Assembly (NCBI GenBank): GCA_020636025.1
Contig: JACJYQ010000004.1
Coordinates: forward strand, 533,115 to 597,114
Reading direction: 5' to 3'
DNA from: Lewinellaceae bacterium
GTDB lineage: Bacteria; Bacteroidota; Bacteroidia; Chitinophagales; Saprospiraceae
Length of the DNA: 64,000 nucleotides
The notes under the pieces are model-generated. The model saw only the letters and a program-made list of their open reading frames with translations, searched no databases and was not told the DNA's origin. The translations under genes were made by a program, and so were the position numbers. The first letter of the stretch is position 1, and each line of letters begins with the position of its first letter. Below, in pieces: positions 1-8,110 of this stretch.

Positions 1-481
1 TTATCGCGCCGATGCGCTTTTGTTTTTGTCCCTAATTAGCGGCAGAAACCCTGAATTACTGATCGGTCAGCACGTGATCTCGGCACCTTTTCTAAAAGTG
101 TCCCCGCTGGAAATCATTAGTACCGGGTATATACTAATCGATGGTGGCGTGCGGACTTCTGTTCAATACATGTCAAATACTCAACCCATCCCGTCAAGCA
201 AAACTGACATAGCCGTATGTACCGCGGTAGCCGGAGAAATGCTGGGCTTGAAAATGATGTATCTGGAGGCTGGGTCCGGAGCACATGAGACAGTTCCATT
301 ATCCATGATTGAGCAAGTGAGCAGTGCTATTGCTGTTCCACTCATTGTTGGTGGAGGAATTAGGAACGCGGAGAGGATCTCGGATGCTTTCCACGCTGGT
401 GCCGATTTGGTTGTGGTAGGAAATGTGTTGGAGAAATCGCCTGAGCTGCTTGTTGACATGGCTGAGGCGAGGTTCTGGTAG
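1..481 (+). CDS. Geranylgeranylglyceryl/heptaprenylglyceryl phosphate synthase family protein (3' part)
   Basis: C-terminal ~159 residues of a TIM-barrel prenyltransferase that joins a polyprenyl diphosphate to sn-glycerol-1-phosphate (PcrB/GGGPS family). The frame is open from base 2 to the window edge, so the true start lies upstream. Visible family motifs are ALLFLSLISGRNPELLIGQH at the left edge, YLEAGSGA, VGGGIR and GADLVVVGN, the last three forming the phosphate-binding end of the barrel. About 80-90 N-terminal residues would be missing relative to a usual ~245-residue protein. Bacteroidota carry such enzymes although they are not known for archaeal lipids, so the prenyl chain length cannot be told from here. 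Family assignment is firm, substrate is not. Confidence 0.9.
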   Translation, partial: YRADALLFLSLISGRNPELLIGQHVISAPFLKVSPLEIISTGYILIDGGVRTSVQYMSNTQPIPSSKTDIAVCTAVAGEMLGLKMMYLEAGSGAHETVPLSMIEQVSSAIAVPLIVGGGIRNAERISDAFHAGADLVVVGNVLEKSPELLVDMAEARFW

Positions 482-540
482 CCCCGCACCGCGGCACCGC
501 CGCCGCCCCGGCGCCTCCGGATTGGAAATCCGGGGTTAGA
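482..540. repeat. GC-rich tract followed by REP-like palindrome
   Basis: A C/G-rich low-complexity stretch (482-516) runs straight after the stop codon and is followed by a palindrome with arms CCGGATT (517-523) and AATCCGG (527-533), ending in GGGGTTA. The same CCGGATT/AATCCGG core occurs four more times near 43.3-43.7 kb, so this is a dispersed REP-like element. It sits between convergent genes and may also act as a transcript end. Confidence 0.6.
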
Positions 541-587
541 AGATGTGATACTGCTTAGAATCTGAGATGTGTGGAACCAAGGTGGTT

Positions 588-1334
588 TCAGCCACCCAGC
601 CAAACTTTAAACTCCCCTGCCCTATCCCGGCTTACGAGCACATCTTCCGGTAGTTTGGGTGAAACTTCGAGCTTAAGTCGACCATTTAAATGAGGGAAGA
701 TTTTCACCACAGACCTCACATGAATCATCATGCTGCGACTAACCCTGAAAAACAGCCTGGGATCGAGCAGGCGCTCCAGATCATCGAGGCTGTTGTCTAC
801 AAAATACTTTTTCCCGTTGTTGCAAAATGCCTGGGTAAGCCCTTCTGATGAGCGGAAATAGCCGATATCCTCTACCTGAATAAAGGTAAAGTGCTGCCCG
901 TTTTTTACCAAAAAACGGTCCTTGTGTTGCTCGGGCTGAAAGTATCGAGAAATGGAGGTAAAATCGATGACCTGACTACCTCGTTGTTGCTCAAACTTCT
1001 CCAGTGATTTGTGCAATTCTTCCGGATCTACAGGCTTCAACAAATAATCAATGGCGTTCACCTTGAAAGCCTGTACGGCATACTGATCAAATGCAGTAGT
1101 AAAGATTACAGCACTATCGATGCTTACCTGTTTGAATATTTCAAAACTGAGTCCGTCAGCAATCTGAATATCCATAAAAATGAGATCGGGGGAAGGGAAT
1201 GTCCGTAGCCAGTTCACAGCGCCATTAACCGAATCCAGGGTTTCAATTACCTGAATATTTGAGCGTGCGCCTGTCAATAATTTGGTCAATTGCCTGGCAG
1301 CCGGAAGCTCATCTTCTATGATCAGTATTTTCAT
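588..1334 (-). CDS. LytTR-type response regulator
   Basis: Two-domain regulator of the LytR/AlgR class, 248 residues. The receiver (about 1-120) has the acidic cluster at E7-D8-E9, the phospho-acceptor D55 in DLIFMDIQ, the Thr of IFTTAF and the Lys of LLKPVD, so it should be phosphorylatable. The C-terminal LytTR DNA-binding domain spans about 140-246 (FLVKNGQ..., FFRVSRSMMIHV). It lies 34 bases downstream of a LytS-like kinase on the same strand, its obvious partner, in a block that also holds a TonB_C protein and a TonB-dependent receptor. Target sites cannot be deduced from this sequence. Confidence 0.93.
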   Translation of the reverse strand: MKILIIEDELPAARQLTKLLTGARSNIQVIETLDSVNGAVNWLRTFPSPDLIFMDIQIADGLSFEIFKQVSIDSAVIFTTAFDQYAVQAFKVNAIDYLLKPVDPEELHKSLEKFEQQRGSQVIDFTSISRYFQPEQHKDRFLVKNGQHFTFIQVEDIGYFRSSEGLTQAFCNNGKKYFVDNSLDDLERLLDPRLFFRVSRSMMIHVRSVVKIFPHLNGRLKLEVSPKLPEDVLVSRDRAGEFKVWLGG

Positions 1335-1368
1335 TTTCTGTCAGCAAATCTTTCAGTTGAGCTCAACC

Positions 1369-2448
1369 TTAAATACTTACTTGATATTCAGGTTTTGATT
1401 TATCTGTAATGCCAACAATTGGCAATAGAACGGTAAAATACTGTTGAGAAACGATCACTTCCACCGTTTGATCAGTTAGAATTCGATAACGGTCTTTTAT
1501 GTTTTCCAAGCCAACTCCTGTGGAGTCCATTACCTGATTTTTTTGCTGATAATTGTTTCTCACAACCAACCTGTCCTTTTCCATAAACACTTCAATCCTG
1601 AGCGGTTTTTCCGTTGAAATCACATTGTGTTTTATGGCATTCTCAAATAACATTTGCAAGGTGAGTGGCACAATGGCAACTCCAACATTGTTGTCCATAT
1701 CCATGATCTCCACTTTTAAATTATCTCCGAAACGCTCCTTTAGTAAGAAAACATAAGCCTTTAAAAAATCAAGCTCCTCCTTTAAGGGTATGAGACCAGA
1801 ATCACGGCTCTCCAGAATATAGCGGTATACTTTGCTCATTTTCTGTACAAAGCTAACCGCCTTGTCGGGGGCTTCCGGGATCAGATAGATCAGGGTATTC
1901 AGGCTGTTAAACAGAAAGTGCGGATTTACCTGATTTCTCAACCCTTCAAGCTGGCTGGAAACATAGTTTCTCTCAAGTTCTGCCTTTTCTTTTATGGCGG
2001 CCCCTAATTGCAAATTGAACGCTGCGGCTTCATAAATGGCAATTACCAATGCAGAAAGGATGAAGGAAACAACAAAAACCAGCAAAAATGATGGCTCATG
2101 CAAATGCTCCGGAACAATCAGGTGTACAAAAGGACCAATTGAAATTTCGACAAGAAAAAACACAACCAGGAAAGCCAGAAAAGACCACATGATCCGTTTC
2201 CATATATCATCTCTGTCAGGATAACGAAGCCTTACCAGATGATACGTTTTGCGCATGGCAAACCAGAAAGCGGTACTATACACGAGTGAAATTGGCACAC
2301 AAATTCCCAGCGCCGGCCAGTTGCAGGCAACCAATTGATCGCTAAACATCAAAATGGTTACGAAAGCACTTGCCATTGGAATACCGAAGATCATCATCCA
2401 GGTATCGTGGAACCCAATTACATCGTAAAAACACTTTTTATGTTGCAT
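1369..2448 (-). CDS. LytS/YehU-type membrane sensor histidine kinase
   Basis: 359-residue kinase with four predicted membrane helices (about 16-36, 47-65, 88-108, 121-141), a short coiled linker and a His_kinase (PF06580) plus HATPase domain. The phospho-accepting H177 sits in NPHFLFNSLN, the N box is FENAIKHN (268-275) and a G box is GVGLENI (311-317). No extracellular sensor domain is evident, so any signal is likely sensed in or at the membrane. It starts 11 bases after the TonB_C gene and ends 34 bases before the LytTR regulator, so the three are probably one transcript. Confidence 0.92.
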   Translation of the reverse strand: MQHKKCFYDVIGFHDTWMMIFGIPMASAFVTILMFSDQLVACNWPALGICVPISLVYSTAFWFAMRKTYHLVRLRYPDRDDIWKRIMWSFLAFLVVFFLVEISIGPFVHLIVPEHLHEPSFLLVFVVSFILSALVIAIYEAAAFNLQLGAAIKEKAELERNYVSSQLEGLRNQVNPHFLFNSLNTLIYLIPEAPDKAVSFVQKMSKVYRYILESRDSGLIPLKEELDFLKAYVFLLKERFGDNLKVEIMDMDNNVGVAIVPLTLQMLFENAIKHNVISTEKPLRIEVFMEKDRLVVRNNYQQKNQVMDSTGVGLENIKDRYRILTDQTVEVIVSQQYFTVLLPIVGITDKSKPEYQVSI

Positions 2449-2459
2449 GCTGAAATGCC

Positions 2460-2861
2460 TTATTGCAAACGAAATTGAACACGAATTAACACTTTTTGCG
2501 ACACATTCTTACCATTTCTAAGAGAAGGTTTCCATTGGGGCATTTTCAAAATCATCTCCATCACAGCTTCATCGCAGCCAAATCCCATTCCACTTGCAAG
2601 TTCTACAGATTTAACTTGTCCGTCTTCCCCAATCACAGCCCAGACACTTACCTCACCTTCCTTCCCATTCTTCCTCGCAAGTTCTGGATATAGAACATGT
2701 GTGTTTAAATAAGTTGTAAGTCCATCAAAACTCGCAGATTGATCCTGTTTTACAGAACTGAAAAATATCTCTGATGAGTCTCTTTGAAAGGACAATCCCT
2801 GAGCTGTACTAAATGACACATAGAAGAATGTGCTGAATAATAGGATAAAACAGGTTTTCAT
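2460..2861 (-). CDS. Exported TonB C-terminal domain protein
   Basis: 133-residue protein with a cleavable-looking signal peptide (1-20, ending FSTAQ) and a TonB_C fold over the last ~80 residues (YPELARKNGKEGEVSVW, then a WKPSLRNGK segment and a terminal RVQFRL strand). It lacks the N-terminal membrane anchor and proline-rich spacer of real TonB, so it is probably a free periplasmic protein and not an energy transducer by itself. It sits between the TonB-dependent receptor gene (68 bases upstream) and the LytS kinase (11 bases downstream), which suggests a role in signalling or modulation at this receptor. That role is inference. Confidence 0.85.
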   Translation of the reverse strand: MKTCFILLFSTFFYVSFSTAQGLSFQRDSSEIFFSSVKQDQSASFDGLTTYLNTHVLYPELARKNGKEGEVSVWAVIGEDGQVKSVELASGMGFGCDEAVMEMILKMPQWKPSLRNGKNVSQKVLIRVQFRLQ

Positions 2862-2883
2862 AGCTTAGGTATTAAGTTGTTAG

Positions 2884-2920
2884 TGTATCCACCGGGTGAC
2901 TCAAAGTCACCCGGTGGATA
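2884..2920. terminator. Perfect 17-bp hairpin between receptor and TonB_C genes
   Basis: Arms 2884-2900 and 2904-2920 are exact reverse complements (GTATCCACCGGGTGACT) around a 3-base loop. It lies just after the receptor stop codon on the minus strand. No T-run follows, so it may be an attenuator or an mRNA-stabilising hairpin that sets receptor levels apart from the downstream signalling genes, and not a simple terminator. Confidence 0.65.
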
Positions 2921-2929
2921 CGTGTGTGA

Positions 2930-5347
2930 TTAGAATTCGATCCTGTACAAAACATCCGGGAAAAATCCGATCTGATATGTTTTTCCAACTGTGCCGTACA
3001 CTTCATTGTATTTCATGGCAAACACGTTTTGATTGTTGGTAACATTTTGAAAATCAAGGAAAAAGGTTTGTGACAGTTTCTTCTTTGGACTGTTCATACG
3101 CAAACCGATTTTAACATCCCAGCGGAAATAGTCATCAATACGCTCGCTAAAGGCCAGATTGTCGTACAGGACTTCCCGTCCAGCCATTTGACTGGCTTCC
3201 AGATTTACCGGTGTATATGGTCTGCCACCGGCATAGGTCAGCTTGGAATCTATTGTGAGAATCCGGCGTCCGCTTTGGCTGAGTTTAAATTCTTTACCAC
3301 CCAACACATTGAACACATACCCACCATCAAAAGCGGTGCTTCTTTCAACACCATCAGATCCTTTGTACTTTGAGTCAAACACACTGGCGGTGACGAGGCT
3401 GTACCAGCCATGGCTAAAGAACTTTTCAGCTGTCAACTCAATGCCTACGTTTGTGCCTGTTCCTTTATTAACCAGATTGTTTTTTTCAGGGAAAACAAAA
3501 TCAGCACCGGTATTCAGCATGGAAAAACTGCTTGGAGTGGCATCAACAGGCACATTGGAAAGCCATTGGTAATAGGTTTCTGCTTTTAATCGCCAGTCAG
3601 CTGAAGGTTTGAAATCGTATCCCAATACAAGGTGCTGGCTGCGGGTAAACCCAAGGTCATTATTGGTTTCTAAAAAGCTACCATCTGGTTGACGTTCTCT
3701 GAACAGAAATACCGGCAATGGCTGTGTCTGGTGATGCATGCCATACCCGAAATTTAGCTTCTGTTTTTCGGCAAACTGCCAGTTGATCGCAGCACGAGGT
3801 TCCACCGCTACATCATTCGTTTTATCAAAGTAGAGTATGTGAGCTCCGGCATTTAATGTCAGGCGCTCGGCGATGCGATATTGCGATTGTGCGTACACTT
3901 CTGCCTGAGGGAAATATCCCTGAAAATCGCGTTGCACATACCAGTCGGGTTTGCCGTCGCCATCAAGGTCGGGGGTGTATTCCCGTGTTTCTACCTTGGT
4001 ATCCAGGTATTGCTGCTGGAGCAAAATGCCCGTGCGCAGAGTCAGGCGATTGGTTATTTTATCATTGTAATAGGAAGACAAGCGATAGTTAAGGGAGTTA
4101 TCATACACATCAATCAACTGAAGCGGACTGCCGTCATCGTCAACACGTCTCAGGTCTTCAGAATCATACGCATTACCTGTGTAAGAGGTACTAATCACTG
4201 TGCGGATGTAAGCGTGGTCATTGAGCAGCAAACTATGTTTTACGCCCAATACACCAAATTTTGAAGTATTATAGGCATTTTGATTGGGGTTGGCAAACAA
4301 GTCTGTGGTGTCAATTTCTGCCCCCAGAAACTCAATGGTACTCCAACCACCGATGCCAAACACGGAGAACTTACCTAGTTTTGAACTACCTAGATCAGCA
4401 TTGAAGGCCAGGTCTTTATACTTTGGGGTGGCAGTTGTTCCTACATTCAGACCAACAGCCTGTGCGATTTCCGCAAAGGAGTGGCGGTATGAAAGCACGA
4501 ATGATCCATTGTGTTTTTTATTGAGCGGACCCTCCACCATGGCTTCCAGTCCGGAAAAGGCCGCCAATTGTGCCGTGTATTCCATTCTGTCTTTGTTGCC
4601 TGTACGTAAGTTAATATCGAAAACACCGGCTGTTGCATTGCCATATTCGGCAGGGAATGCACTGGTGAGAAAGTCTGAATTGCCAATAAGATTTGGGTTT
4701 AAAGCGGAAACCGGTCCTCCGGTAGTACCTAAAGTTGAATAATGGTTCGGGTTTGGAATAGGAATGCCCTCCAGGCGCCACAGAACACCGGTCGGAGAGT
4801 TCCCCCGGATGATGATGTCATTTCGGGCGTCGTTATTTGCAGCCACACCAGCGAAATTGGCCACCAGTTTGGCAACGTCATTACGACCACCGGAATATCG
4901 GCGAACTTCTTCCATATTGAATTGACGAGCTGAAACCGTAGCCAGTTCGTTCATGGGTTTGTCCTTATCGGAATTGGCCGATATTACTACTTCACTGATC
5001 TTATTGAATGACTCTTCCAGTCTAATGTCCAGCAGCACCTCTTTACCAGAGGTTACCAGTACATTCGGGATTGTTTGAGAATCGTAACCCAGGTATGAAA
5101 CCTGGATCTCCCGTCGACCGACCGGGACATTTTTAATGGTAAAGTTTCCATCCATATCGGAAACCGCTCCCAGGGTACTTAGGTCAGCCGCATCTGATTG
5201 ACTTAGCAGCACCTGTACAGTCACCCCTATGAGGGGTACCTCCGATTGTTTGTCGAGGATTGTACCACGAATGGTTTGAGACTGGGAAAAAAGAAATAGC
5301 GGGGTAATGAGGGTTAGAATAAGGCTAAAGAAAGATTTTGCTCGCAT
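2930..5347 (-). CDS. TonB-dependent receptor with carboxypeptidase-like regulatory domain
   Basis: Outer-membrane receptor of about 805 residues taken from the Met at 5347, which directly precedes a signal peptide (MRAKSFFSLILT... ending LFSQ). An upstream in-frame Met at 5386 would add 13 residues that do not look like part of the signal. A CarboxypepD_reg-like module (QTIRGTILDKQSEVPLIGVT, next ~90 residues) comes first, then a plug with NDIIIRGNSPTGVLWRLEG, then a long beta-barrel ending in an aromatic strand (DVLYRIEF). No SusD partner is nearby, so a glycan role is not indicated and the ligand is unknown. It heads a same-strand block with a TonB_C protein and a LytS/LytTR pair. Confidence 0.93.
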   Translation of the reverse strand: MRAKSFFSLILTLITPLFLFSQSQTIRGTILDKQSEVPLIGVTVQVLLSQSDAADLSTLGAVSDMDGNFTIKNVPVGRREIQVSYLGYDSQTIPNVLVTSGKEVLLDIRLEESFNKISEVVISANSDKDKPMNELATVSARQFNMEEVRRYSGGRNDVAKLVANFAGVAANNDARNDIIIRGNSPTGVLWRLEGIPIPNPNHYSTLGTTGGPVSALNPNLIGNSDFLTSAFPAEYGNATAGVFDINLRTGNKDRMEYTAQLAAFSGLEAMVEGPLNKKHNGSFVLSYRHSFAEIAQAVGLNVGTTATPKYKDLAFNADLGSSKLGKFSVFGIGGWSTIEFLGAEIDTTDLFANPNQNAYNTSKFGVLGVKHSLLLNDHAYIRTVISTSYTGNAYDSEDLRRVDDDGSPLQLIDVYDNSLNYRLSSYYNDKITNRLTLRTGILLQQQYLDTKVETREYTPDLDGDGKPDWYVQRDFQGYFPQAEVYAQSQYRIAERLTLNAGAHILYFDKTNDVAVEPRAAINWQFAEKQKLNFGYGMHHQTQPLPVFLFRERQPDGSFLETNNDLGFTRSQHLVLGYDFKPSADWRLKAETYYQWLSNVPVDATPSSFSMLNTGADFVFPEKNNLVNKGTGTNVGIELTAEKFFSHGWYSLVTASVFDSKYKGSDGVERSTAFDGGYVFNVLGGKEFKLSQSGRRILTIDSKLTYAGGRPYTPVNLEASQMAGREVLYDNLAFSERIDDYFRWDVKIGLRMNSPKKKLSQTFFLDFQNVTNNQNVFAMKYNEVYGTVGKTYQIGFFPDVLYRIEF

Positions 5348-5375
5348 AACAGCTTGATTTTTGTTGAATGTAGGA

Positions 5376-5406
5376 CAAATGTCCAATCAAGCTCTTTCTT
5401 ATCAAA
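5376..5406 (-). promoter_or_regulatory. Putative Bacteroidota promoter of the TonB-dependent receptor
   Basis: Read on the minus strand: TTTG (5403-5406), a 19-base spacer, then GACATTTG (5376-5383). The consensus in this phylum is TTTG-N17-23-TAnnTTTG, so only the first base of the -7 box differs. It lies about 28 bases before the chosen start codon at 5347, supporting that start over the one at 5386, which would fall upstream of the -7 box. Confidence 0.5.
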
Positions 5407-5578
5407 CCTAATATCTGTGAATCGTAGGAATTGGGAGGTGAATCGTTTAAACGGGGAATTGGGAGGTAATGGTGAACTTATGTCTTGTATATTAGGATAG
5501 ATTACTCGCTATCCAGTCCCCGTTTTGAATGTTCCTTTAGATATTAACTTGTCTCGGTACTCAATATTCTTTTATTTC

Positions 5579-5621
5579 TCGCAGATTCTACGCAGATTTA
5601 ATGTCACAGATTTGACGCAGA
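5579..5621. repeat. Dispersed CGCAGATT-type repeat
   Basis: Imperfect tandem units resembling CGCAGATTCTA, CGCAGATTTA, CACAGATTTGA and CGCAGAAA. The same family appears near 8.05, 26.1, 26.2, 26.4 and 29.5 kb, always between genes. The rest of 5407-5665 holds no gene I can support. Confidence 0.6.
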
Positions 5622-5665
5622 AAAATTTGGGCTAAAAAACCATAATGAATTTAAAGAAGGTCATA

Positions 5666-6811
5666 TCAGGATTCCACCTTGTGCACACTCCTCGCAATCA
5701 CCTCTTCATAGTACCGTTCATAGTCCGGCAATATGTTTTCAATGTCAAACCGGCGTGCCTGTTCAAGAGCATTTTTACGGAACTCAGCCAATTTATCTTC
5801 GTTTTGCAGCAGCTCTATTGCGTGTTGAGCCATGCTGGCTACATCACCTACATCACTGAGATAGCCAGTTACACCATGGATGTTTACCTCGGGCAAACCG
5901 CCGCCATTGGAGGAAATTACCGGCACTTCACATGCCATCGCTTCCAGGGCAGCCAAACCAAAACTTTCATTTTCTGAAGGCATGATAAACAAATCGCAAA
6001 TGGCGAGAAGCTCTTCTATGGCATCCTGTTTTCCCAGAAATCGAATGTCATCGCACAAATTGAGTTCACGGCACAGTCGCTCGCAATTTTGCCTTTCGGG
6101 ACCGTCCCCGATCATGATCAGTTTGGAAGGCACCTTTTTTTGGATTTTTTCAAAAATCCGTATCACATCCTCTACCCTCTTTACTTTTCTAAAGTTTGAA
6201 GTGTGGGAAATGATGCGCTCGCCATTGGGAGCTATGATCTTTTTGAAGTGTTCCTTATTGGTTTTCCGGAATCTTTCAAAATTGATAAAATTGTATATCA
6301 CCCGGATATTTCGCTGAATATCAAACAGTTCCAAGGTTTCTTCTTTCAAACTTTGAGATACCGCTGTCACGCCATCGCTTTTATTGATGCTAAATTCCAC
6401 CACGGGAGCAAAGGCGCCATTGTTGCCGACCAGCGTAATATCAGTACCGTGGAGGGTGGTGACTACGGGTAGATAATACCCTTTTGTCAACAGGATCTTC
6501 TTGGCCATATAGGCTACTGCTGCATGCGGTATGGCATAGTGCACGTGTAAAATATCGAGGTTCTGATATCGCACAACATCCACGATTTTGGAGGCTAGTG
6601 CAGTGTCGTAAGGTGGATACTCAAAAAGCGGATAATCTTCGCTGTCCACCTCATGGTAAAAAATATTGGCTTCAAAATGGGCCAGGCGCACCGGTCTTCG
6701 GTAGGTAATAAAGTGGATTTCGTGGCCTTTTCTGGCTAAGCCCAGCCCTAATTCTGTAGCTACCACACCCGAACCGCCATAGGTTGGGTAACAAACAATG
6801 CCTATTTTCAT
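5666..6811 (-). CDS. bshA: N-acetyl-alpha-D-glucosaminyl L-malate synthase BshA
   Basis: GT-B glycosyltransferase (family GT4) that joins UDP-GlcNAc to L-malate, the first step of bacillithiol synthesis. 381 residues, normal for the family. The N-terminal signature MKIGIVCYPTYGGSG, HGTDITLVG (121-129), SNFRKVKR (205-212), IGDGPE (234-239) and the EX7E pair E282/E290 in PSENESFGLAALE are all typical of BshA. It is cytoplasmic and transcribed divergently from fni. bshB and bshC are not in the window. Bacillithiol is the main low-molecular-weight thiol reported for many Bacteroidota, so this is a housekeeping redox gene. Confidence 0.93.
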   Translation of the reverse strand: MKIGIVCYPTYGGSGVVATELGLGLARKGHEIHFITYRRPVRLAHFEANIFYHEVDSEDYPLFEYPPYDTALASKIVDVVRYQNLDILHVHYAIPHAAVAYMAKKILLTKGYYLPVVTTLHGTDITLVGNNGAFAPVVEFSINKSDGVTAVSQSLKEETLELFDIQRNIRVIYNFINFERFRKTNKEHFKKIIAPNGERIISHTSNFRKVKRVEDVIRIFEKIQKKVPSKLIMIGDGPERQNCERLCRELNLCDDIRFLGKQDAIEELLAICDLFIMPSENESFGLAALEAMACEVPVISSNGGGLPEVNIHGVTGYLSDVGDVASMAQHAIELLQNEDKLAEFRKNALEQARRFDIENILPDYERYYEEVIARSVHKVES

Positions 6812-6860
6812 GTTTATCCTGCTGTTTGATTAACCCAAAGCTCCTGCTTTTTGATTAAAT

Positions 6861-6890
6861 CAAAAGTTTATTAAGTCGAATGCAGTCAAA
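6861..6890 (-). promoter_or_regulatory. Putative promoter of bshA
   Basis: On the minus strand TTTG (6887-6890), 18-base spacer, AACTTTTG (6861-6868). One mismatch to the -7 consensus TAnnTTTG. It lies about 50 bases before the bshA start. Confidence 0.4.
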
Positions 6891-6941
6891 ACATATTGTC
6901 AACGACTGTTGTTCAGCATTCACCGTTTCCAATGAAAATAT

Positions 6942-6975
6942 ATTGTTCCCCAGAGAGCCTATCTGTGTACCTTTG
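6942..6975 (+). promoter_or_regulatory. Putative promoter of fni, nearly leaderless
   Basis: ATTG (6942-6945), 22-base spacer, TACCTTTG (6968-6975), a perfect match to the -7 element TAnnTTTG. The start codon of fni follows eight bases after the element, so the transcript should have a 5' leader of only a few bases. Confidence 0.55.
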
Positions 6976-6983
6976 AGCATTAT

Positions 6984-8033
6984 ATGGCTGCAGAAAAAAA
7001 GAACCAACCCGGAACCCCCGAGGATCCCACTGCTGCAGATCGCAAGCAAGACCATATCGAACTGGCTTTTAAAAGCCGGGTAGAGGACTCTTTCCTGGAT
7101 AAGCGATTTTACTACGAACCACTCTTTTCTCCACACCCTACCCCGGGCCAGATTAAGCCAATTGCCTTTTTAGGAAAAACACTTCGCTACCCTATCTGGG
7201 TATCTTCCATGACTGGCGGAACCTCTCAGGCAACAAACATCAACCACAGACTGGCCAGAGCCTGCGCCGAGTTCGGCCTTGGCATGGGGCTTGGCTCTTG
7301 TCGTCAGTTACTATATTCTGATGAGCATTTACCTGATTTTGATCTTCGGGAGGTAATCGGAAACGATCAGCCGTTCTTTGCAAATCTGGGGTTGGCTCAG
7401 GTGGAAAAGCTGCTGGAGAAAAAAGAAGTAGGACGAATGTCCCAAATGGTTGAAAAACTCAGGGCTAACGGTCTAATCATCCACGTAAACCCTTTGCAGG
7501 AAGCTATGCAGCCGGAAGGCGACAACTTCAAGCGCCCGGCTTTGGAGATTATTGAGGAGACACTGCATATTGTTGATTTTCAAATCATTGTGAAAGAAGT
7601 TGGACAGGGCTTTGGGCCGGAAAGCTTGCGAGCTTTACTCAAACTGCCTCTTGCAGCCATTGAGTTTGCGGCAGCGGGAGGTACCAATTTTTCCAAACTG
7701 GAATTGCTGAGAAGCGATCCGGATCGTCAGCTGTTATTCGAGAAAATCAGCACCCTTGGCCATAGCGCTGCCGAAATGCTTGACTGGACAAACAAGGCTG
7801 TTTCAGAACCAGGAACGCAAATTCAAACCAAAAACCTGATCATCTCCGGTGGTATTAAAGACTTTCTGGATGGGTATTATTACACACAAAAATCTACCTT
7901 ACCGGCAGTTTATGGTCAGGCATCCGGATTTTTGAAACATGCCCAACATGATTACGAATCATTACAACAGTATATACGGTCCCAGATATACGGATATGAA
8001 TTATCCTGTGCTTTTTTAAAGGTGCGAGAGTAG
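6984..8033 (+). CDS. fni: Type 2 isopentenyl-diphosphate delta-isomerase
   Basis: FMN- and NADPH-dependent isomerase interconverting IPP and DMAPP, unrelated to the type 1 enzyme. 349 residues. Seen: RKQDHIELA (20-28), the flavin loop SSMTGGT (74-80), GLGMGLGSCR (98-107) and the signature HVNPLQEAMQPEGD (167-180), followed by later barrel strands including IISGGIKDF. It lies 77 bases before an HMG-CoA reductase gene on the same strand. Type 2 isomerases are a usual companion of the mevalonate pathway, so the pair points to isoprenoid synthesis by that route. A promoter-like element ends eight bases before the start. Confidence 0.95.
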   Translation: MAAEKKNQPGTPEDPTAADRKQDHIELAFKSRVEDSFLDKRFYYEPLFSPHPTPGQIKPIAFLGKTLRYPIWVSSMTGGTSQATNINHRLARACAEFGLGMGLGSCRQLLYSDEHLPDFDLREVIGNDQPFFANLGLAQVEKLLEKKEVGRMSQMVEKLRANGLIIHVNPLQEAMQPEGDNFKRPALEIIEETLHIVDFQIIVKEVGQGFGPESLRALLKLPLAAIEFAAAGGTNFSKLELLRSDPDRQLLFEKISTLGHSAAEMLDWTNKAVSEPGTQIQTKNLIISGGIKDFLDGYYYTQKSTLPAVYGQASGFLKHAQHDYESLQQYIRSQIYGYELSCAFLKVRE

Positions 8034-8046
8034 TATATTAGTTTCT

Positions 8047-8092
8047 ATTCACCACAGATTTTCACAAAAAATGAATGTAATCTGTGGTGAAT
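8047..8092. repeat. 14-bp inverted repeat between fni and the HMG-CoA reductase gene
   Basis: Perfect arms ATTCACCACAGATT (8047-8060) and AATCTGTGGTGAAT (8079-8092) with an 18-base loop. The arms belong to the dispersed CACAGATT repeat family. No T-run follows, so readthrough into the next gene is possible. Confidence 0.6.
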
Positions 8093-8110
8093 TATTGAAT
8101 AACAAGTCTG

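Noticed and set aside
588..5347. Polysaccharide utilisation locus
   Set aside because: There is a TonB-dependent receptor and a two-component pair but no SusD-like lipoprotein, no hybrid two-component protein and no glycoside hydrolase.
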